This document shows positions 33,401 to 43,775 of a stretch of DNA of 64,000 bases, one piece after another. The notes under the pieces are model-generated. The model did not search any database, was not told the origin of the DNA, and saw nothing but the letters and a program-made list of their open reading frames with translations. Position numbers and translations under genes: made by a program. Position 1 is the first letter of the stretch. Every line of letters starts with the position of its first letter. Source of the stretch: Hydrogenophilales bacterium (GTDB lineage Bacteria; Pseudomonadota; Gammaproteobacteria; Burkholderiales; Thiobacillaceae); contig JACPYT010000002.1 in NCBI GenBank assembly GCA_016195805.1, positions 1 to 64,000 on the forward strand. The letters are read 5' to 3'.

Positions 33401-34463
33401 CGTCGCCGCATTGCGCGACGATACCCTCGCACTCCTGTTGCCCAACTGTAGCCGGGAAGCGGGGTGCAGCGCTGTCGACAGCCTGCTCGACCGGCTGAAG
33501 GACTACCCTTTCCAGCACGGACAGCACAGCTACAGCATCGGCTTCAATATCGGCTTCACCGAGTTCGCGCCCGACCAGTTCAGTGCCGTCGAGGCGATCC
33601 GGCGTGCCGACTCGGCCTGCATCACGGCAAAATCCCAGGGTCGCAACCGGATGCAGGTCTACGAGCAGGCCAGCCCCCAGTTGCAGTCCCAGGAATCGCT
33701 GATGGACTGGGCGGGGCGGATCGACTCCTTCCTCAAGGGCAGCGGACTGCATCTGCGCTGCCAGCAGGTGATGCCGATCGGCGTGGGCAGCACCCGGCTG
33801 CCCTATTACGAAATCCTGCTGGGCATCGAAGGCGCAGACGGGGTGGAGATTCTGCCGGCGCATTTCATCCCCGCCGTGGAGCGGCTGCAACGCGCGCACG
33901 AAGTGGACATCTGGGTGATGCGGAACGTGTTCGAGTGGATCGCCGCCAACCGGTCGGAGTTTGCATCCGTCGGGGGGTTCGCCATCAACCTGTCCGCCAC
34001 CTCGCTCAGCAATCCCGAGGTCATGCGCTATCTGCAGACGGTATTGCCGGTGAGCGATTTCCCCACCGACAAGATCATCTTCGAAATCACCGAAAGCGCC
34101 GCCATCGAGAGCTACGGCGCCGCACAGGACTTCATCCGGGAGATCCGCCGCTATGGCTGCAAGTTCTCGCTGGACGATTTCGGCAGTGGCTTCACCTCCT
34201 ACGCCCACCTGAAGAACCTGCGTACCGATACCCTCAAGATCGACGGCAGCTTCGTCAAGGACATGCTGCAGAACTCAGGCGACTTTGCCATGGTCAAGTC
34301 GATGAACGATATCGGCCACTCGCTCGGACTGCTCACCGTGGCCGAATACGTGGAATCTCCGACGACCCTGGAGGCGCTGCGGGAAATCGGCGTCGACTAT
34401 GTTCAGGGCTACGCCATCCACAAGCCGTGCCGCATCGACGAAATTCTCTCGGAGGCAGCCTAG
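30495..34463 (+). CDS. PilZ-DUF1631-GGDEF(degenerate)-EAL signalling protein
   Basis: A very large protein (about 1322 residues from ATG 30495; ATG 30459 is also possible). Domains in order: a PilZ-like region (EKRRFARQPTLQTARIRFG, QTGLYVAFLEE); a DUF1631 region (about 130-860); a GGDEF domain whose active loop reads ALRDDTLALLLPN instead of GGDEF, so cyclase activity is unlikely; and an EAL domain with YYEILLGIEG, VIFEITESAAI-like, LDDFGSGFTSYAHLK and GVDYVQGYAIHKP. The EAL catalytic residues look present, so it may degrade cyclic-di-GMP. The long minus-strand frame opposite (30,402-32,909) is a shadow. Confidence 0.8.
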   Translation: MAHFSSGAVSIEKRRFARQPTLQTARIRFGEGAAIPSEIRDYCQTGLYVAFLEEGTPDAAIPALAGTPVQVEFAVADSAVFRCSGRVARVSPGGVGVFVAAMPEGALQALRKASVHLTQSDFTPERARTSPQQAQALQLECTSLFRSFLNAVMQDFFQQAVERLGEAGQDELSFLERSRYDYGAQELMQRRSRIEDDFFNAIRDRIQDVGPNTGAACGSPAANKLALVEEAEFEDWLNLSAVVRQVEADIALPLDAFEQRYSRLVGMPVDRKNNPFGPEMIGRTFQIAIQGLDFSNPMRTVLYRALGQAISGHATALYQQLNQTLASLQPVVPPKPAYEPARAEAMRQSPAEAEARPAERDKSKPDLAAIADILNTLYKQDQTGISPTPESAEYSLDRILAGLNQSQRRAASAPGAPVARSPHQGSSPMGQVAAVRPEVLHVVSRLQQTARHLVGRDGPALQPVGMQGGSRAALPEASLRDLLTALDGLPLASQMAPGMPALAEQLDARIAASGGDARRLAPNHRQILDTTADLFDRARADFVSGSDVESLVKRLERPLLKLALQDTNFPNLPDHPARQVLNLIEQYAVAADDKGRFFDSKLQRFLYLLVDRVCSRADDDPDIFEMVRDSLEKVLLPILQIRRTRVARLQEASEGRARIRSARARVNAALEQRLAGRAVPGILLRLLDAGWRQYLVLLEMRQGMQGDAWNAALAVLDRLFAWLDPAAADASRNVESAQALLGEIERALATVNVDANLLAAFMDELDASLADDLARSPAGSAMVQVPPGRLTTSPGEGEVAPAHRQLADRLRVGDWWDFSQDGSRVPMQIIWISQPPSSCTFANRSATSKTDLTLAELSRQMQRGLAKPGKDLDLPLIERSEQALFDDTYQSVVHQAMHDPVTGLLNRKGFLQHLGRMTMPEQTDKSHAVGIIEFDQFRMIVNTCGVEATEKLARSLVGEVRAQIGPDAVVAALRDDTLALLLPNCSREAGCSAVDSLLDRLKDYPFQHGQHSYSIGFNIGFTEFAPDQFSAVEAIRRADSACITAKSQGRNRMQVYEQASPQLQSQESLMDWAGRIDSFLKGSGLHLRCQQVMPIGVGSTRLPYYEILLGIEGADGVEILPAHFIPAVERLQRAHEVDIWVMRNVFEWIAANRSEFASVGGFAINLSATSLSNPEVMRYLQTVLPVSDFPTDKIIFEITESAAIESYGAAQDFIREIRRYGCKFSLDDFGSGFTSYAHLKNLRTDTLKIDGSFVKDMLQNSGDFAMVKSMNDIGHSLGLLTVAEYVESPTTLEALREIGVDYVQGYAIHKPCRIDEILSEAA

Positions 34464-34487
34464 GTCGAGGAGGCGCGATCAGAAAAA

Positions 34488-34515
34488 ACGCCGCTCATCG
34501 AGCGGCGTTTTTTTA
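34488..34515. terminator. Bidirectional Rho-independent terminator
   Basis: A 9-bp stem (ACGCCGCTC/GAGCGGCGT, loop ATC) with A6 before and T7 after. It ends the EAL-protein transcript (+) and the tRNA-Thr transcript (-) that meet here. Confidence 0.85.
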
Positions 34516-34519
34516 CAAC

Positions 34520-34595
34520 TGGTGCCGGCGATCGGAATCGAACTGACGACCTTCGCATTACGAATGCGCTGCTCTACCAACTGAGCTACGCCGGC
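34520..34595 (-). tRNA. tRNA-Thr (anticodon CGT)
   Basis: On the minus strand: acceptor GCCGGCG pairing with CGCCGGC, D-arm GCTC..GAGC, anticodon loop TTCGTAA (CGT) and T-arm with GTTCGATTCC. The 3' CCA is encoded at 34,520-34,522. Length 76. It lies directly upstream of a terminator. Confidence 0.95.
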
Positions 34596-34625
34596 GAAAA
34601 ACAGCGCGCATTATAGCGGAATCGA

Positions 34626-36029
34626 TCAGGCTTGTGCGGCCTGCAGACCGGCTTTCAGGCGACCGACCACTTTGTCCTGGCCGATCAGCTCCAGCGTGGC
34701 GTCGATCGCCGGCGTTTGCGGTTCGCCGGTGACCAGCACGCGCACCGGCATCGCCAGTTTCGGCATCTTGAGGCCATGCGCGGCGAGCGTTTCCTTGAAC
34801 GCGGCGCTGATGGCGCTACGCTCCCAGGGCAGGCTTTCGAGGCGGCCAGCCAGATCGGCCAGCGCCGGCAGGATCTCCGGGGTGACGTGCTGGGCCAGCA
34901 GTTCCGGCGTGGGATGCAGGGTGCGGTAGAACAGGGTGGCGGCGTCGGCCAGTTCCTCGATCGTTGCCGCGCGTTCCTTGACCAGCGCGCAGACGGCGGC
35001 GAGGTCGGGGCCGTCGTCCGGGCTGGCGCCGTTGCGGACCAGGAAGGGGCGCACAAGATCGGCCAGGCGCGCGTCAGCGGCCGTCTTGATGTACTGCTGG
35101 TTGATCCAGCGCAACTTTTCGGTGTTGAACTGCGCGGCCGACGGCGTGATGTGGTCGAGGTCGAACCACTGCACGAACTGCTCGCGGCTGAACAGCTCGG
35201 CGTCGCCGTGCGACCAGCCGAGCCGGGCCAGGTAATTGATCACCGCTTCCGGCAGATAGCCTTCGTCGGAATACTGCATCACCGACACCGCGCCGTGGCG
35301 CTTCGACAGCTTGGTGCCGTCGTCGCCGAGGATCATCGACAGGTGGGCGTATTGCGGCACCGTCGCGCCGAGCGCCTTGAGGATATTGATCTGGCGCGGG
35401 GTGTTGTTGACGTGGTCGTCGCCGCGGATCACATGGCTGATCTGCATGTCCCAGTCGTCGACCACCACGCAGAAGTTGTAGGTGGGCGTGCCGTCGGCGC
35501 GCGCGATGATGAGATCGTCGAGTTCGGCGTTGGAAAACTCGATGGTGCCTTTGACCAGGTCTTTCCACGCCACCACGCCTTCGGTGGGATTCTTGAAACG
35601 CACCACCGGCTGCACGCCGGCAGGCGGCACCGGCAGCGACTTGCCGGATTCGGGGCGCCAGCGGCCGTCGTAGCGCGGTTTCTCGCCGCGCGCACGCTGC
35701 GCTTCGCGCATCTCGTCGAGTTCTTCCGGACTGCAATAGCAGAGATAGGCCTGACCATCGGCCAGCATCTGCTCGATCACTTCCTTGTAGCGGTACAGGC
35801 GCTTGGTCTGGTAGAACGGGCCCTCGTCGTGGCTGAGGTCGAGCCAGGCCATGCCGTCGAGAATCGCCTGCACCGCTTCGGGGGTCGAGCGCGCGATGTC
35901 GGTGTCCTCGATGCGCAGGATGAACTGGCCGCCGTGATGTCGTGCGAACGCCCACGAAAACAGGGCGGTGCGGGCGCCGCCGATGTGCAGGTAACCAGTG
36001 GGGGAGGGGGCGAAGCGGGTGCGGATCAT
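34626..36029 (-). CDS. gltX: Glutamyl-tRNA synthetase
   Basis: A 467-residue class I synthetase: [20 protein letters not shown] (HIGH-equivalent HIGG), FILRIEDTD, and the second signature as [11 protein letters not shown]. Full length compared with bacterial GltX (about 465-475). It charges tRNA-Glu in the cytoplasm. It lies between tRNA-Thr and tRNA-Val genes. Confidence 0.97.
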   Translation of the reverse strand: MIRTRFAPSPTGYLHIGGARTALFSWAFARHHGGQFILRIEDTDIARSTPEAVQAILDGMAWLDLSHDEGPFYQTKRLYRYKEVIEQMLADGQAYLCYCSPEELDEMREAQRARGEKPRYDGRWRPESGKSLPVPPAGVQPVVRFKNPTEGVVAWKDLVKGTIEFSNAELDDLIIARADGTPTYNFCVVVDDWDMQISHVIRGDDHVNNTPRQINILKALGATVPQYAHLSMILGDDGTKLSKRHGAVSVMQYSDEGYLPEAVINYLARLGWSHGDAELFSREQFVQWFDLDHITPSAAQFNTEKLRWINQQYIKTAADARLADLVRPFLVRNGASPDDGPDLAAVCALVKERAATIEELADAATLFYRTLHPTPELLAQHVTPEILPALADLAGRLESLPWERSAISAAFKETLAAHGLKMPKLAMPVRVLVTGEPQTPAIDATLELIGQDKVVGRLKAGLQAAQA

Positions 36030-36125
36030 GACAGGGCCGAACGGAAAAAGGCGTTATTTTACTGGATAGCGCGCTCCGGAAATTGACCGCGCCCGCCGGG
36101 TTGTGGTTTAATTCGCGCCGCTTCG

Positions 36126-36200
36126 GGGCAGTTAGCTCAGCGGTAGAGCATCGCCTTCACACGGCGGGGGTCACAGGTTCAAACCCTGTACTGCCCACCA
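36126..36200 (+). tRNA. tRNA-Val (anticodon CAC)
   Basis: GGGCAGT acceptor pairs with ACTGCCC. D-arm GCTC..GAGC, anticodon loop TTCACAC (CAC) and T-arm GGTTCAAACC. CCA is encoded at 36,198-36,200. Length 75. Confidence 0.95.
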
Positions 36201-36341
36201 CCCGAACATTTCCCGTCTGGCTGTCAAGCCGGATCGCCCGCTTCCACCAATCGTTGCGGGTTTTCGATTGATCTCGCGATCACTGTCCGTCTGCCTCGAT
36301 TGGTGTTGCCACAAGTGCAACAGGCCGTCGCAGGAAACCAC

Positions 36342-37781
36342 ATGACTACTGAAACAACCTCAGCCAGCCCGGCTTTTGTCGAGCTCGGCCTGGCCGAACC
36401 CATTTTGCGTGCCATTGCCGATGCCGGCTATACCACGCCCACCCCGATCCAAGCGCAGGCGATCCCGCAGGTGCTGGCTGGCGGCGACCTGCTCGCCGCA
36501 GCGCAAACCGGAACCGGCAAGACCGCCGGTTTCACCCTGCCGATCCTGCATCACCTCACCTCGCGTGCAGCACAGGCGCCCAAGCCGGGCCGCCCGCGCT
36601 GCCTGATCCTGGTGCCGACGCGCGAACTCGCCGCGCAGGTCGAGGAGTCGGTCAAGACCTACGGCAAATACCTGTCGCTCACCTCGATGGTGATGTTCGG
36701 CGGCGTCAACATCAATCCGCAGTTCAAGGCGCTGAAATCGCGCGTCGACATTCTGGTCGCCACGCCGGGCCGCCTGCTCGACCACCTGGGGCAGAAGACG
36801 GTCGATCTGTCCGGCGTCGAAATCCTGGTGCTCGACGAAGCCGACCGCATGCTCGACATGGGCTTCATCCGCGACATCAAGAAAGTGCTCGCCGTGCTGC
36901 CCAGGCAGCGCCAGAATCTGCTGTTCTCGGCGACCTTCTCCGACGAGATCCGCACGCTGGCCAACGGCCTGCTGCACAACCCGAAGAGCGTCGAAGTGGC
37001 GCGCCGCAACACCACGGTGGAAGTCGTCGAGCAGTCGATGCACCGCGTGCCGCAGGCGCACAAACGGGATTTGTTGGCGCACCTGATCAAGCATCACGAC
37101 TGGCAGCAGGTTCTGGTCTTCACCCGCACCAAGCACGGCGCCAATAAGCTCGCCGAAAAGCTGATCAAGGACGGCATCACCGCCGCCGCGATCCACGGCA
37201 ACAAGAGCCAGTCGGCGCGCACCAAGGCGCTGGCCAGCTTCAAGGACGGCAGCGTGCGCGTGCTGGTGGCGACCGACATCGCCGCGCGCGGCATCGACAT
37301 CGACCAGCTGCCGCAGGTGGTCAACTTCGAACTGCCCAACGTGCCGGAAGACTACGTGCACCGCATCGGCCGCACCGGACGCGCCGGTGCGACCGGCTCG
37401 GCGCTGTCGCTGGTGGACGACGAGGAGTTGAGCTACCTGCGCGACATCGAGAAGCTGATCAAGCGCTCGATCGTTCGCGTCGAGATCGAACCCGGCTTCG
37501 TGCCGCCGGCCAAGGCCGACCTGATGTCCGACGAACGCCCGCCGCAGGGGCGTGGCGGCCAACGCCAGGGCCAGAACGCGGGCCAGCGCCAGGGACAAAA
37601 TTCCCGGCCGCCGCAATCCGGCAACCGCAATGCGCCGGGGCGCGCGCCGCAAGGCGCCAAGCCCGGCGCCGCAAAACCGGCCGCTCAGCCCGGGCGCGCC
37701 GCGCAGAGCCCGAATGCGCCGCGCAAGCCGCGCCCGCAGGCGGCCCTGTTCTCGGCCAAACCGGGTTCGCGCGGCCACTGA
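36342..37781 (+). CDS. rhlE: DEAD-box RNA helicase, RhlE type
   Basis: A 479-residue ATP-dependent RNA helicase: Q motif ([12 protein letters not shown]), Walker A AQTGTGKT, motif II LDEAD, SAT (FSATFSDE) and [10 protein letters not shown]. Its C-terminal tail (about 90 residues; [17 protein letters not shown], then Pro/Ala repeats) is basic and disordered, as in RhlE. It works in RNA remodelling and ribosome assembly. The ATG at 36342 follows AGGAAACC. A longer minus-strand frame opposite is a shadow. Confidence 0.93.
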   Translation: MTTETTSASPAFVELGLAEPILRAIADAGYTTPTPIQAQAIPQVLAGGDLLAAAQTGTGKTAGFTLPILHHLTSRAAQAPKPGRPRCLILVPTRELAAQVEESVKTYGKYLSLTSMVMFGGVNINPQFKALKSRVDILVATPGRLLDHLGQKTVDLSGVEILVLDEADRMLDMGFIRDIKKVLAVLPRQRQNLLFSATFSDEIRTLANGLLHNPKSVEVARRNTTVEVVEQSMHRVPQAHKRDLLAHLIKHHDWQQVLVFTRTKHGANKLAEKLIKDGITAAAIHGNKSQSARTKALASFKDGSVRVLVATDIAARGIDIDQLPQVVNFELPNVPEDYVHRIGRTGRAGATGSALSLVDDEELSYLRDIEKLIKRSIVRVEIEPGFVPPAKADLMSDERPPQGRGGQRQGQNAGQRQGQNSRPPQSGNRNAPGRAPQGAKPGAAKPAAQPGRAAQSPNAPRKPRPQAALFSAKPGSRGH

Positions 37782-37864
37782 GCGTTGGGGGCGGCCCGGC
37801 CTGTCCTGTCCTGTCCGAGTCCGGCGATCGGAACCGAACTCCGAGTGGCGCTAAAATCGCCGCC

Positions 37865-39370
37865 ATGGATACCCTTGCCAGCTACGACGAACTCCCCTAC
37901 GACAGCCTGCCGCTGCCCGAAACCCAGCCGGATTTCATGGCGGCGGTGGCGAAACTGCACGGCTTCGAGACGCCCGAGCCCAGCCGGGCGCGCATCCTCG
38001 AACTGGGCTGCGCATCCGGCGGCAACCTGATTCCCCTGGCGTGGCGCTGGCCCGACTCTGACTGCGTGGGCGTGGAACTGTCGCGCGTGCAGGCGGAGGC
38101 GGGCGCGGCCTTCATCGCCGCCCTGGGCACGCGCAATGTCCGCATCGTGCATGGCGATCTGGCGGCGCTGCCGGACGATCTCGGCCAATTCGACTACATC
38201 ATCGCGCACGGCGTGTTTTCCTGGGTACCGCCTGCAGTGCAGCAGGCGCTGCTTGACGTCTGCCGGCGCCATCTGTCGCCGCACGGCGTAGCCTACGTCA
38301 GTTTCAACGTCGCGGCTGGCTGGGCCATGCTCCTGCCCCTGCGCACTGAGCTGATCGAGCGCACCACGGCCGGTCTTCCCGCGCCTGTGCGCTTTGAACA
38401 GGCCTTGCGTGTGTTGGACGAACTGGAAGCCGAATGGACCGATCCGGTCTTGCTGAAGGAAATCGCCTATCTCAAATCGGCCGCGCCGTCCTACCTGTTC
38501 CATGAATACCTCGCCGAATTCAACGTACCGATGAGGTTCAGCGAATTCGCTGCGCAGCTCGATGCGCACGGCCTGCGCTATGTCGGCGAAGCGGGGCCGC
38601 GCCGTGCCGTGGTCGAACTCGAGGACGCCTGGGGCCTGACTCCCGAGGGCATGGCCGGGCGCTGGCTGGACGCCGAGGCGGCACTCGACGAGGCGCACCT
38701 CACCCGTTTCCGACGGACGCTGATCGCGCGTGCCGATGCGCCGTGCGCCCAGCCGCCCCGAATCGAGGCACTAAATGGCCTGATGTTTTATGCGGACCTG
38801 CGCTGCGATGACGAAATCGATCTGGAGACAGCCTGCGAGCAGACCTTCATCAACCCTGCGGGCAATACCTTTCCTGTCGCGCATCCCGCAATGAAAGCAG
38901 GCGCGATGGTCCTGGCGATGGCTTATCCCGGCTCGCTGGATTATTCAGGCCTGCTGGCTGAGGCGCTGCGAGTGATGACCGAATACGGCGTCACGGAAAA
39001 TGTCGAGGAGGCCGCATTTCGCGCTGCGCTGTTTCAACTGGTGATGGCGCACGGCGTGATGCCAGGCGTGTCCTTTGATTCCTGCGTGAACGAACCGGAC
39101 GAGCATCCCTGTGCGCATGATTTGGCGCGCTTGCAGGCGAAGTCGCCCGGCTGGGTGGTGAGCGGCGTGCGCCATGTGGCGATGGATCTGGATGCACCCG
39201 GGCGCAATCTGCTGGGTCTGCTGGATGGCAGCCGCACGATCGATACGCTTACGGGCATCATGCAAGCCAGACTGGCCGATGCGGGAGGGGATCAGTCGTT
39301 GGAAACCGTCAGGGAAATGACGCGCCGGCAGCTGTGGCTGTTTGCGCGGCAGGGCTTGCTGGTGACGTAG
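37865..39370 (+). CDS. Class I methyltransferase with regulatory domain
   Basis: A 501-residue protein with an N-terminal SAM-dependent methyltransferase domain: ARILELGCASGGNLIPLAWR (motif I), VGVELSRVQAEAGAA (post I), FDYIIAHGVFSWVP. It is followed by a methyltransferase regulatory domain (residues about 210-370) that starts ALRVLDELEAEW. Substrate unknown; homologues are scattered in proteobacteria. The convergent GGDEF/EAL gene ends 32 bases after its stop. Confidence 0.85.
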   Translation: MDTLASYDELPYDSLPLPETQPDFMAAVAKLHGFETPEPSRARILELGCASGGNLIPLAWRWPDSDCVGVELSRVQAEAGAAFIAALGTRNVRIVHGDLAALPDDLGQFDYIIAHGVFSWVPPAVQQALLDVCRRHLSPHGVAYVSFNVAAGWAMLLPLRTELIERTTAGLPAPVRFEQALRVLDELEAEWTDPVLLKEIAYLKSAAPSYLFHEYLAEFNVPMRFSEFAAQLDAHGLRYVGEAGPRRAVVELEDAWGLTPEGMAGRWLDAEAALDEAHLTRFRRTLIARADAPCAQPPRIEALNGLMFYADLRCDDEIDLETACEQTFINPAGNTFPVAHPAMKAGAMVLAMAYPGSLDYSGLLAEALRVMTEYGVTENVEEAAFRAALFQLVMAHGVMPGVSFDSCVNEPDEHPCAHDLARLQAKSPGWVVSGVRHVAMDLDAPGRNLLGLLDGSRTIDTLTGIMQARLADAGGDQSLETVREMTRRQLWLFARQGLLVT

Positions 39371-39402
39371 ATCAGGTCGGCAAATGATCGACATTGAGAG
39401 GA

Positions 39403-41835
39403 TCAAATGGAGCGGATGAGCGCTTCAGGCTTGTGCATGCCAAAACCCTGCGCATAGTCCACGCCGATTTCCCTCAGTTTTTCCAGGATGGTTGCATTCT
39501 CGACGAACTCGGCGATGATCTTGATTCCCATGACATGGCCGATGCGGTTGATGGATTCGACCATGGCGAAATCCACCGGGTCCTGCGCCATGTCCTTGAC
39601 GAAAGCACCGTCAATTTTCAGGTAGTCCACATTCAGGTTCTTGAGATAGGAATAGGAAGACATGCCGCTGCCGAAATCATCGAGCGCGAAGCAACAGCCG
39701 CGCTGCTTGAGCTCGGTGATGAAGTCGTTGGCACGGCCGATGTTTGCAATGGCTGCAGTTTCGGTAATCTCGAAGCAGACCCGCTCGGCTGCAACGCCGG
39801 TGCGGACAAATTCGTCCACAACGTACTGCAGGAAATTCTTGTCGCCGAGTGACTGTCCCGAAAGGTTGATGGAAAAGAACTGCAGGTGATTGTTGCGGGT
39901 CAATGGATTCGCCGCCAGCCATTCAAGCGTGTGAGTAACGACCCAGCGGTCCAGCATGGCCATGACGTTATAGCGCTCCGCCGCTGGAATGAACGCCATG
40001 GGGGGGATGATCGCGCCGCTCTCGTCCTGCATGCGCAGCAATATTTCGGCATGCTCGACGTTGTCGGTCCCGGCCACGGCGATGATATTCTGGCGGTAAA
40101 GAAGCAGACGGTTTTCCTCGACCGCTTTGTGGATGCGGGCGATCCATTGCATTTCCCCGTATCTGTCGACCCCTTTGTTGCCGCCATGAAACACCTGGAT
40201 GCGGTTTCGCCCTTCGTCTTTCGCCACGTAGCACGCGGCATCCGCAGCGCTCATCACAGCCGCAGAGTTCTCGCTTGATGCGGAGATTTCCACCAGGCCG
40301 ATGCTGACGCCCACCTGGAAGAGCTTGTCTTCCCAGACAAACCGGAAATCGGAGATTGTCTGGCGCAGGGTTTCCGCGATCTGTTCGCCGCGCGCGATAT
40401 CGCAGCCTTCCAGCAATACGCCAAACTCGTCCCCGCCCAAACGCGCCAGGGTGTCGCTGTGACGAACCTTGTGATCCAGCAGGATACCGATCTGCGCCAG
40501 CAACTGATCGCCCGCCACGTGACCGCAGGTATCGTTGACCACCTTGAACTGATCCAGGTCGAGATACAGTAGGACGTGCTGCTTGTGCTCCCGCTTCGCA
40601 CTTTCCAGGGCATCTTCAAGCTTGCGCTCGAATTCGCGCCGATTGGCCAGGCCCGTCAGAGAGTCATGGCTTGCCTGATGGGAAAGCTGATGCGCCAGCT
40701 TGCGCGCATGGCTCACATCCTGGCACACCATCACTGCACCGATCACTTCACCCCTGTCGTTTCGCATGGGCGCTGCGGAAGCCTCGATCGCGATCAGCGT
40801 GCCGTCCTTGCGCCGCAACGCTGCATGGGCGTGCAGAATCTCCACGCTATTGCTCTTCAGGCAATCCTGTACAGGATTGCGTACGGTCTGGTCCGTAACG
40901 TCATGCACGAGTTTGATCACGCTGTCCACGGGCAAGCCGCGTACTGCATCGTTGTGCCAGCCCGTCAGTCGCTCGGCGACCGGATTCAGGTACTGCACCT
41001 CGGCGGCGGAGTTGGTGGTGATGACGGCATCGGTGATGGACTGCAGCGTGACTTCGGCGCGTTCCTTTTCCCTGAACAGTTCCGCTTCCGATTGGGTGGC
41101 GCGGTTCAATGCGTCGCGCAGATCTGCCTGCTGTTGCACGAGGGAATCCAGTGCCCGGTTGATGAACTTGGCCAGAAAGCCGAATTCGTCGCCGCGCGTT
41201 TCATCGAAGCGGGAGCCCGCGTTTCCATTGGAAAAGCTCTTCGCCGCCGTAACCATGTTGAAGAAAGGCCGGGATAACATGCGTTGCAGGATTTGCTGCA
41301 GGACCAGACCGAATGCCATCACCAGCAGGCCGATCGATATCAGGATCTTCTTGCGGTAATCTGCAATCGTTCTCTTCAGGCCGGGAAACAGCACCCGGAT
41401 CTGGATGGTGTGGTTTTGGGCGCCGGCTTCCGGGCCGCGAAGCTGTAGCGTCTGGGATATCGACTCCTGATCGGCATGTTTATCGCCGATCAGCAGAACA
41501 TCTGACCCGTTCCGGAGTTCGACCGCCTCGAAGTGGAGGCCGGGCCTCAGCGTTTCGATGACCTGCAGCAAATTGCTGCGGGCGTCCTTCAATTGGCCCG
41601 TTGCAAGATGATTTTCTTCAAGGTGCTCGGCAATCTCATGCACCAGGAGTTTTGTCTCGCTGGCGTTGCGGGAACCGAGTTCGTTTCCCCGGCCTTTCAG
41701 TACGATGACGGCGATTATCAGCCCCACCAGCACCATGCCCCAGAAAACAATACCGGTAATTTTTACCGGCAAACCGCTGGCGAGGGTGTCGTTTCCTTTT
41801 TCTTTTAGTCCGTCTTTCACCGACACCCGGCCCAT
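39403..41835 (-). CDS. Membrane PAS-GGDEF-EAL cyclic-di-GMP enzyme
   Basis: A protein of about 810 residues. N-terminal TM segment ([19 protein letters not shown]), extracytoplasmic sensor, second TM ([20 protein letters not shown]), HAMP-like linker ([20 protein letters not shown]) and PAS domain ([20 protein letters not shown]). The GGDEF domain is intact ([16 protein letters not shown]) and the EAL domain has catalytic residues ([48 protein letters not shown]). It could both make and break c-di-GMP. Start uncertain: ATG 41835 or GTG 41820; the latter overlaps the upstream TGA as GTGA. Convergent with the methyltransferase gene. Confidence 0.85.
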   Translation of the reverse strand: MGRVSVKDGLKEKGNDTLASGLPVKITGIVFWGMVLVGLIIAVIVLKGRGNELGSRNASETKLLVHEIAEHLEENHLATGQLKDARSNLLQVIETLRPGLHFEAVELRNGSDVLLIGDKHADQESISQTLQLRGPEAGAQNHTIQIRVLFPGLKRTIADYRKKILISIGLLVMAFGLVLQQILQRMLSRPFFNMVTAAKSFSNGNAGSRFDETRGDEFGFLAKFINRALDSLVQQQADLRDALNRATQSEAELFREKERAEVTLQSITDAVITTNSAAEVQYLNPVAERLTGWHNDAVRGLPVDSVIKLVHDVTDQTVRNPVQDCLKSNSVEILHAHAALRRKDGTLIAIEASAAPMRNDRGEVIGAVMVCQDVSHARKLAHQLSHQASHDSLTGLANRREFERKLEDALESAKREHKQHVLLYLDLDQFKVVNDTCGHVAGDQLLAQIGILLDHKVRHSDTLARLGGDEFGVLLEGCDIARGEQIAETLRQTISDFRFVWEDKLFQVGVSIGLVEISASSENSAAVMSAADAACYVAKDEGRNRIQVFHGGNKGVDRYGEMQWIARIHKAVEENRLLLYRQNIIAVAGTDNVEHAEILLRMQDESGAIIPPMAFIPAAERYNVMAMLDRWVVTHTLEWLAANPLTRNNHLQFFSINLSGQSLGDKNFLQYVVDEFVRTGVAAERVCFEITETAAIANIGRANDFITELKQRGCCFALDDFGSGMSSYSYLKNLNVDYLKIDGAFVKDMAQDPVDFAMVESINRIGHVMGIKIIAEFVENATILEKLREIGVDYAQGFGMHKPEALIRSI

Positions 41836-42203
41836 TTCACGCAGATCAGGCCCGGGCAGACACCGCTGGCCCCCGCGCCAAGAATGGCGAATCCCATGAA
41901 CCAGGGGAAAAACCACATCTTGTCGTAGAACAACACGTAGGTGATGAGCAGCATCAGGCCGACGATCAAGCGCCAGGCGCGTTCAGCCTCGAAATGGAAT
42001 CGGTTTCGCTGTTGGATGGGCGCCAGATGGCTGTCTGTTGCAGATTTCCCCTGCAGTTTTCTCAGCAGCAATGGTACGCGCAAATTGGTGGCGCCTTCGA
42101 AGAAAAGCATGCCGATGAGGAAATACATCAAATAGCCGATTTCAAAATACAACGATATCAGCAGCAATATGCCGAGTATCAGACGGTACATTCGGTCGCT
42201 CAT
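41817..42203 (-). CDS. DUF2892-type small membrane protein
   Basis: A 128-residue membrane protein with hydrophobic segments ([56 protein letters not shown]) and a C-terminal [15 protein letters not shown]. This is the pattern of YgaP-like DUF2892 proteins linked to rhodanese or sulfur chemistry. Its stop overlaps the start of the GGDEF/EAL gene downstream, so the two are probably coupled. Confidence 0.75.
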   Translation of the reverse strand: MSDRMYRLILGILLLISLYFEIGYLMYFLIGMLFFEGATNLRVPLLLRKLQGKSATDSHLAPIQQRNRFHFEAERAWRLIVGLMLLITYVLFYDKMWFFPWFMGFAILGAGASGVCPGLICVKWAGCR

Positions 42204-42439
42204 GTTCTCTTCCAGCCTTGTTTTGTATGGGCATCAAGCTTTGCCCGGTCTGGGAACGATGCCGCACAATGCGTGCCAGCCAGACGCGCGATCATTGGGG
42301 CAATACGTAGATTGTTTCGGCTGTGCGGGGGATTTCTGAAGGAGACAATTCGTCCGGCACTTCAAGGCCCGCCCCGGATCGTCTTGGCGGGTCAGGCCAG
42401 ACCAGTCATTCACGCGCGTCAAATATCCAGAAAACGAGC

Positions 42440-42937
42440 TTAACGGGGTGCCTGCCAGCAGTTGTTGCCGACCTGGAAGCTCATCGAGAGTTGTTCGCTG
42501 GTGGGATACAGCACGTATTTGAGTCCCAGATAATCCGAACCTTTGCGCCAGAACATCGCCAGCAGGTTCTTTTCGCCGCTGGCGACGACGCTGGTGTAGG
42601 GAATGATCTTGAGCGGATTGCCGTACAGGTTGGAATAGTTCGACGCGATGGTGACGAAGTTGCGGAAATCCGGCTCGATTTCCTGGTCGAACGCCACCAG
42701 TTTCTCGTTGCAGAAGGTGAACAGAAAACGCCGGCCGGTCGGATTGTTGGGCAGGTCGTAGGCAAACAGTCCGTCATTGCCGACCGGCAGGGTCTTGTCG
42801 AAATTCCAGGTCTTGAGGGCCTGCTCGACCTCGCTGCGGCTCATGCCATTTTTGAACTCGCCGACTTCCCAGGCCTGGGCGGGCAGGGCGAGCAGCAATC
42901 CGGCAAACAGACAGAACGTCTTCGTTTTGATTGTCAT
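42440..42937 (-). CDS. Exported hypothetical protein
   Basis: A 165-residue protein with a signal peptide (MTIKTKTFCLFAGLLLALPA, then QAWEVG) and a mature domain with two Cys (FTFCNEKL, NNCWQAPR) that could form a disulphide. WEVGEFKNGMSRSEVEQAL resembles small lipoprotein-assembly (SmpA/OmlA-like) folds. No family name is certain. ATG at 42937. It lies 49 bases downstream of the DUF4197 gene. Confidence 0.75.
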   Translation of the reverse strand: MTIKTKTFCLFAGLLLALPAQAWEVGEFKNGMSRSEVEQALKTWNFDKTLPVGNDGLFAYDLPNNPTGRRFLFTFCNEKLVAFDQEIEPDFRNFVTIASNYSNLYGNPLKIIPYTSVVASGEKNLLAMFWRKGSDYLGLKYVLYPTSEQLSMSFQVGNNCWQAPR

Positions 42938-42986
42938 GGCATGCAAGAAGGCGGGCAGAGTCATAGCATACCGCAGCACCGGGAGA

Positions 42987-43751
42987 TCATTTGCCGCCGA
43001 CGGCGCCAAAGACCTTTTTCAGGAGGTCGCTGCCGGCCTGCATCGGGTTGGCGCGAATGGCCGCCTCTTTTTCCCCGATCAGGGTATAGAGCCGGTCGAG
43101 CGCCTGCTGCGTGACGTACCGCTCGACATTGGCCTGCTTCTTGTCGACCAGGTTGAATTGCGCCGCCATGCCTGCGTACTGGTTGTATTGCTGGGCCAGG
43201 CCGAGCTTGTCGGTGTTGGCCTTGACGATGGGGGCGAAGCGTTCGGCGAGTTTGGCCTCGGTTTTCCTGCGGAAGAAATCGGTGGCCGAGGTCTTGCCGC
43301 CGGTGAGGATGCCCTTGGCATCTTCCAGCGTCATCGCTTTCACCGCATTCACCAGGAGCGGTTTGGCTTCCGGTACGGCGGCTTCGGCGGCGCGGTTCAT
43401 CGACAGCACCAGTTCGTCGGCCTGCTTGCCCATGCCGAACATGCGCATGGCTTTTTCGGCTTTCTGCAGGCCGGGGGGCAACGGAATCTTCAGTGCGTCG
43501 TTGCCGAAGAAGCCGTCCTTCTGGCCGAGCTGGGCGACCGCGGCGTCGGCGCCGCGCGTGAGCGCTTCCTTCAGTCCGGAATTGATCTCGGCGGTCGAGA
43601 GCGCATCCACGCGGCTGGTCGTGGCGGTCTCGCTGGCAGGCTGACTGGTTACGTCCTTGAGAATTCCGCTCCAGTCGAAGGCGTGGGCAGGCAGGCTCAG
43701 CGCAAGACCGGCTGCCAGCATGGCCCCGCGCTTTGAAATCAGGGCAGCCAC
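42987..43751 (-). CDS. DUF4197 exported protein
   Basis: A 254-residue protein with signal peptide (MAALISKRGAMLAAGLALSL, then PAHAFDW). The DUF4197 core is present: INSGLKEALTRGADAAVAQL, FFGNDALKIPLPPGLQKAE, TSATDFFRRKTEAKLAERFA and QQALDRLYTLIGEKEAAIR. A periplasmic or outer-membrane-associated role is assumed for the family, but no activity is known. Confidence 0.88.
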   Translation of the reverse strand: MAALISKRGAMLAAGLALSLPAHAFDWSGILKDVTSQPASETATTSRVDALSTAEINSGLKEALTRGADAAVAQLGQKDGFFGNDALKIPLPPGLQKAEKAMRMFGMGKQADELVLSMNRAAEAAVPEAKPLLVNAVKAMTLEDAKGILTGGKTSATDFFRRKTEAKLAERFAPIVKANTDKLGLAQQYNQYAGMAAQFNLVDKKQANVERYVTQQALDRLYTLIGEKEAAIRANPMQAGSDLLKKVFGAVGGK

Positions 43752-43775
43752 GATGTGTCTCCTGGAAAAGTGGGG

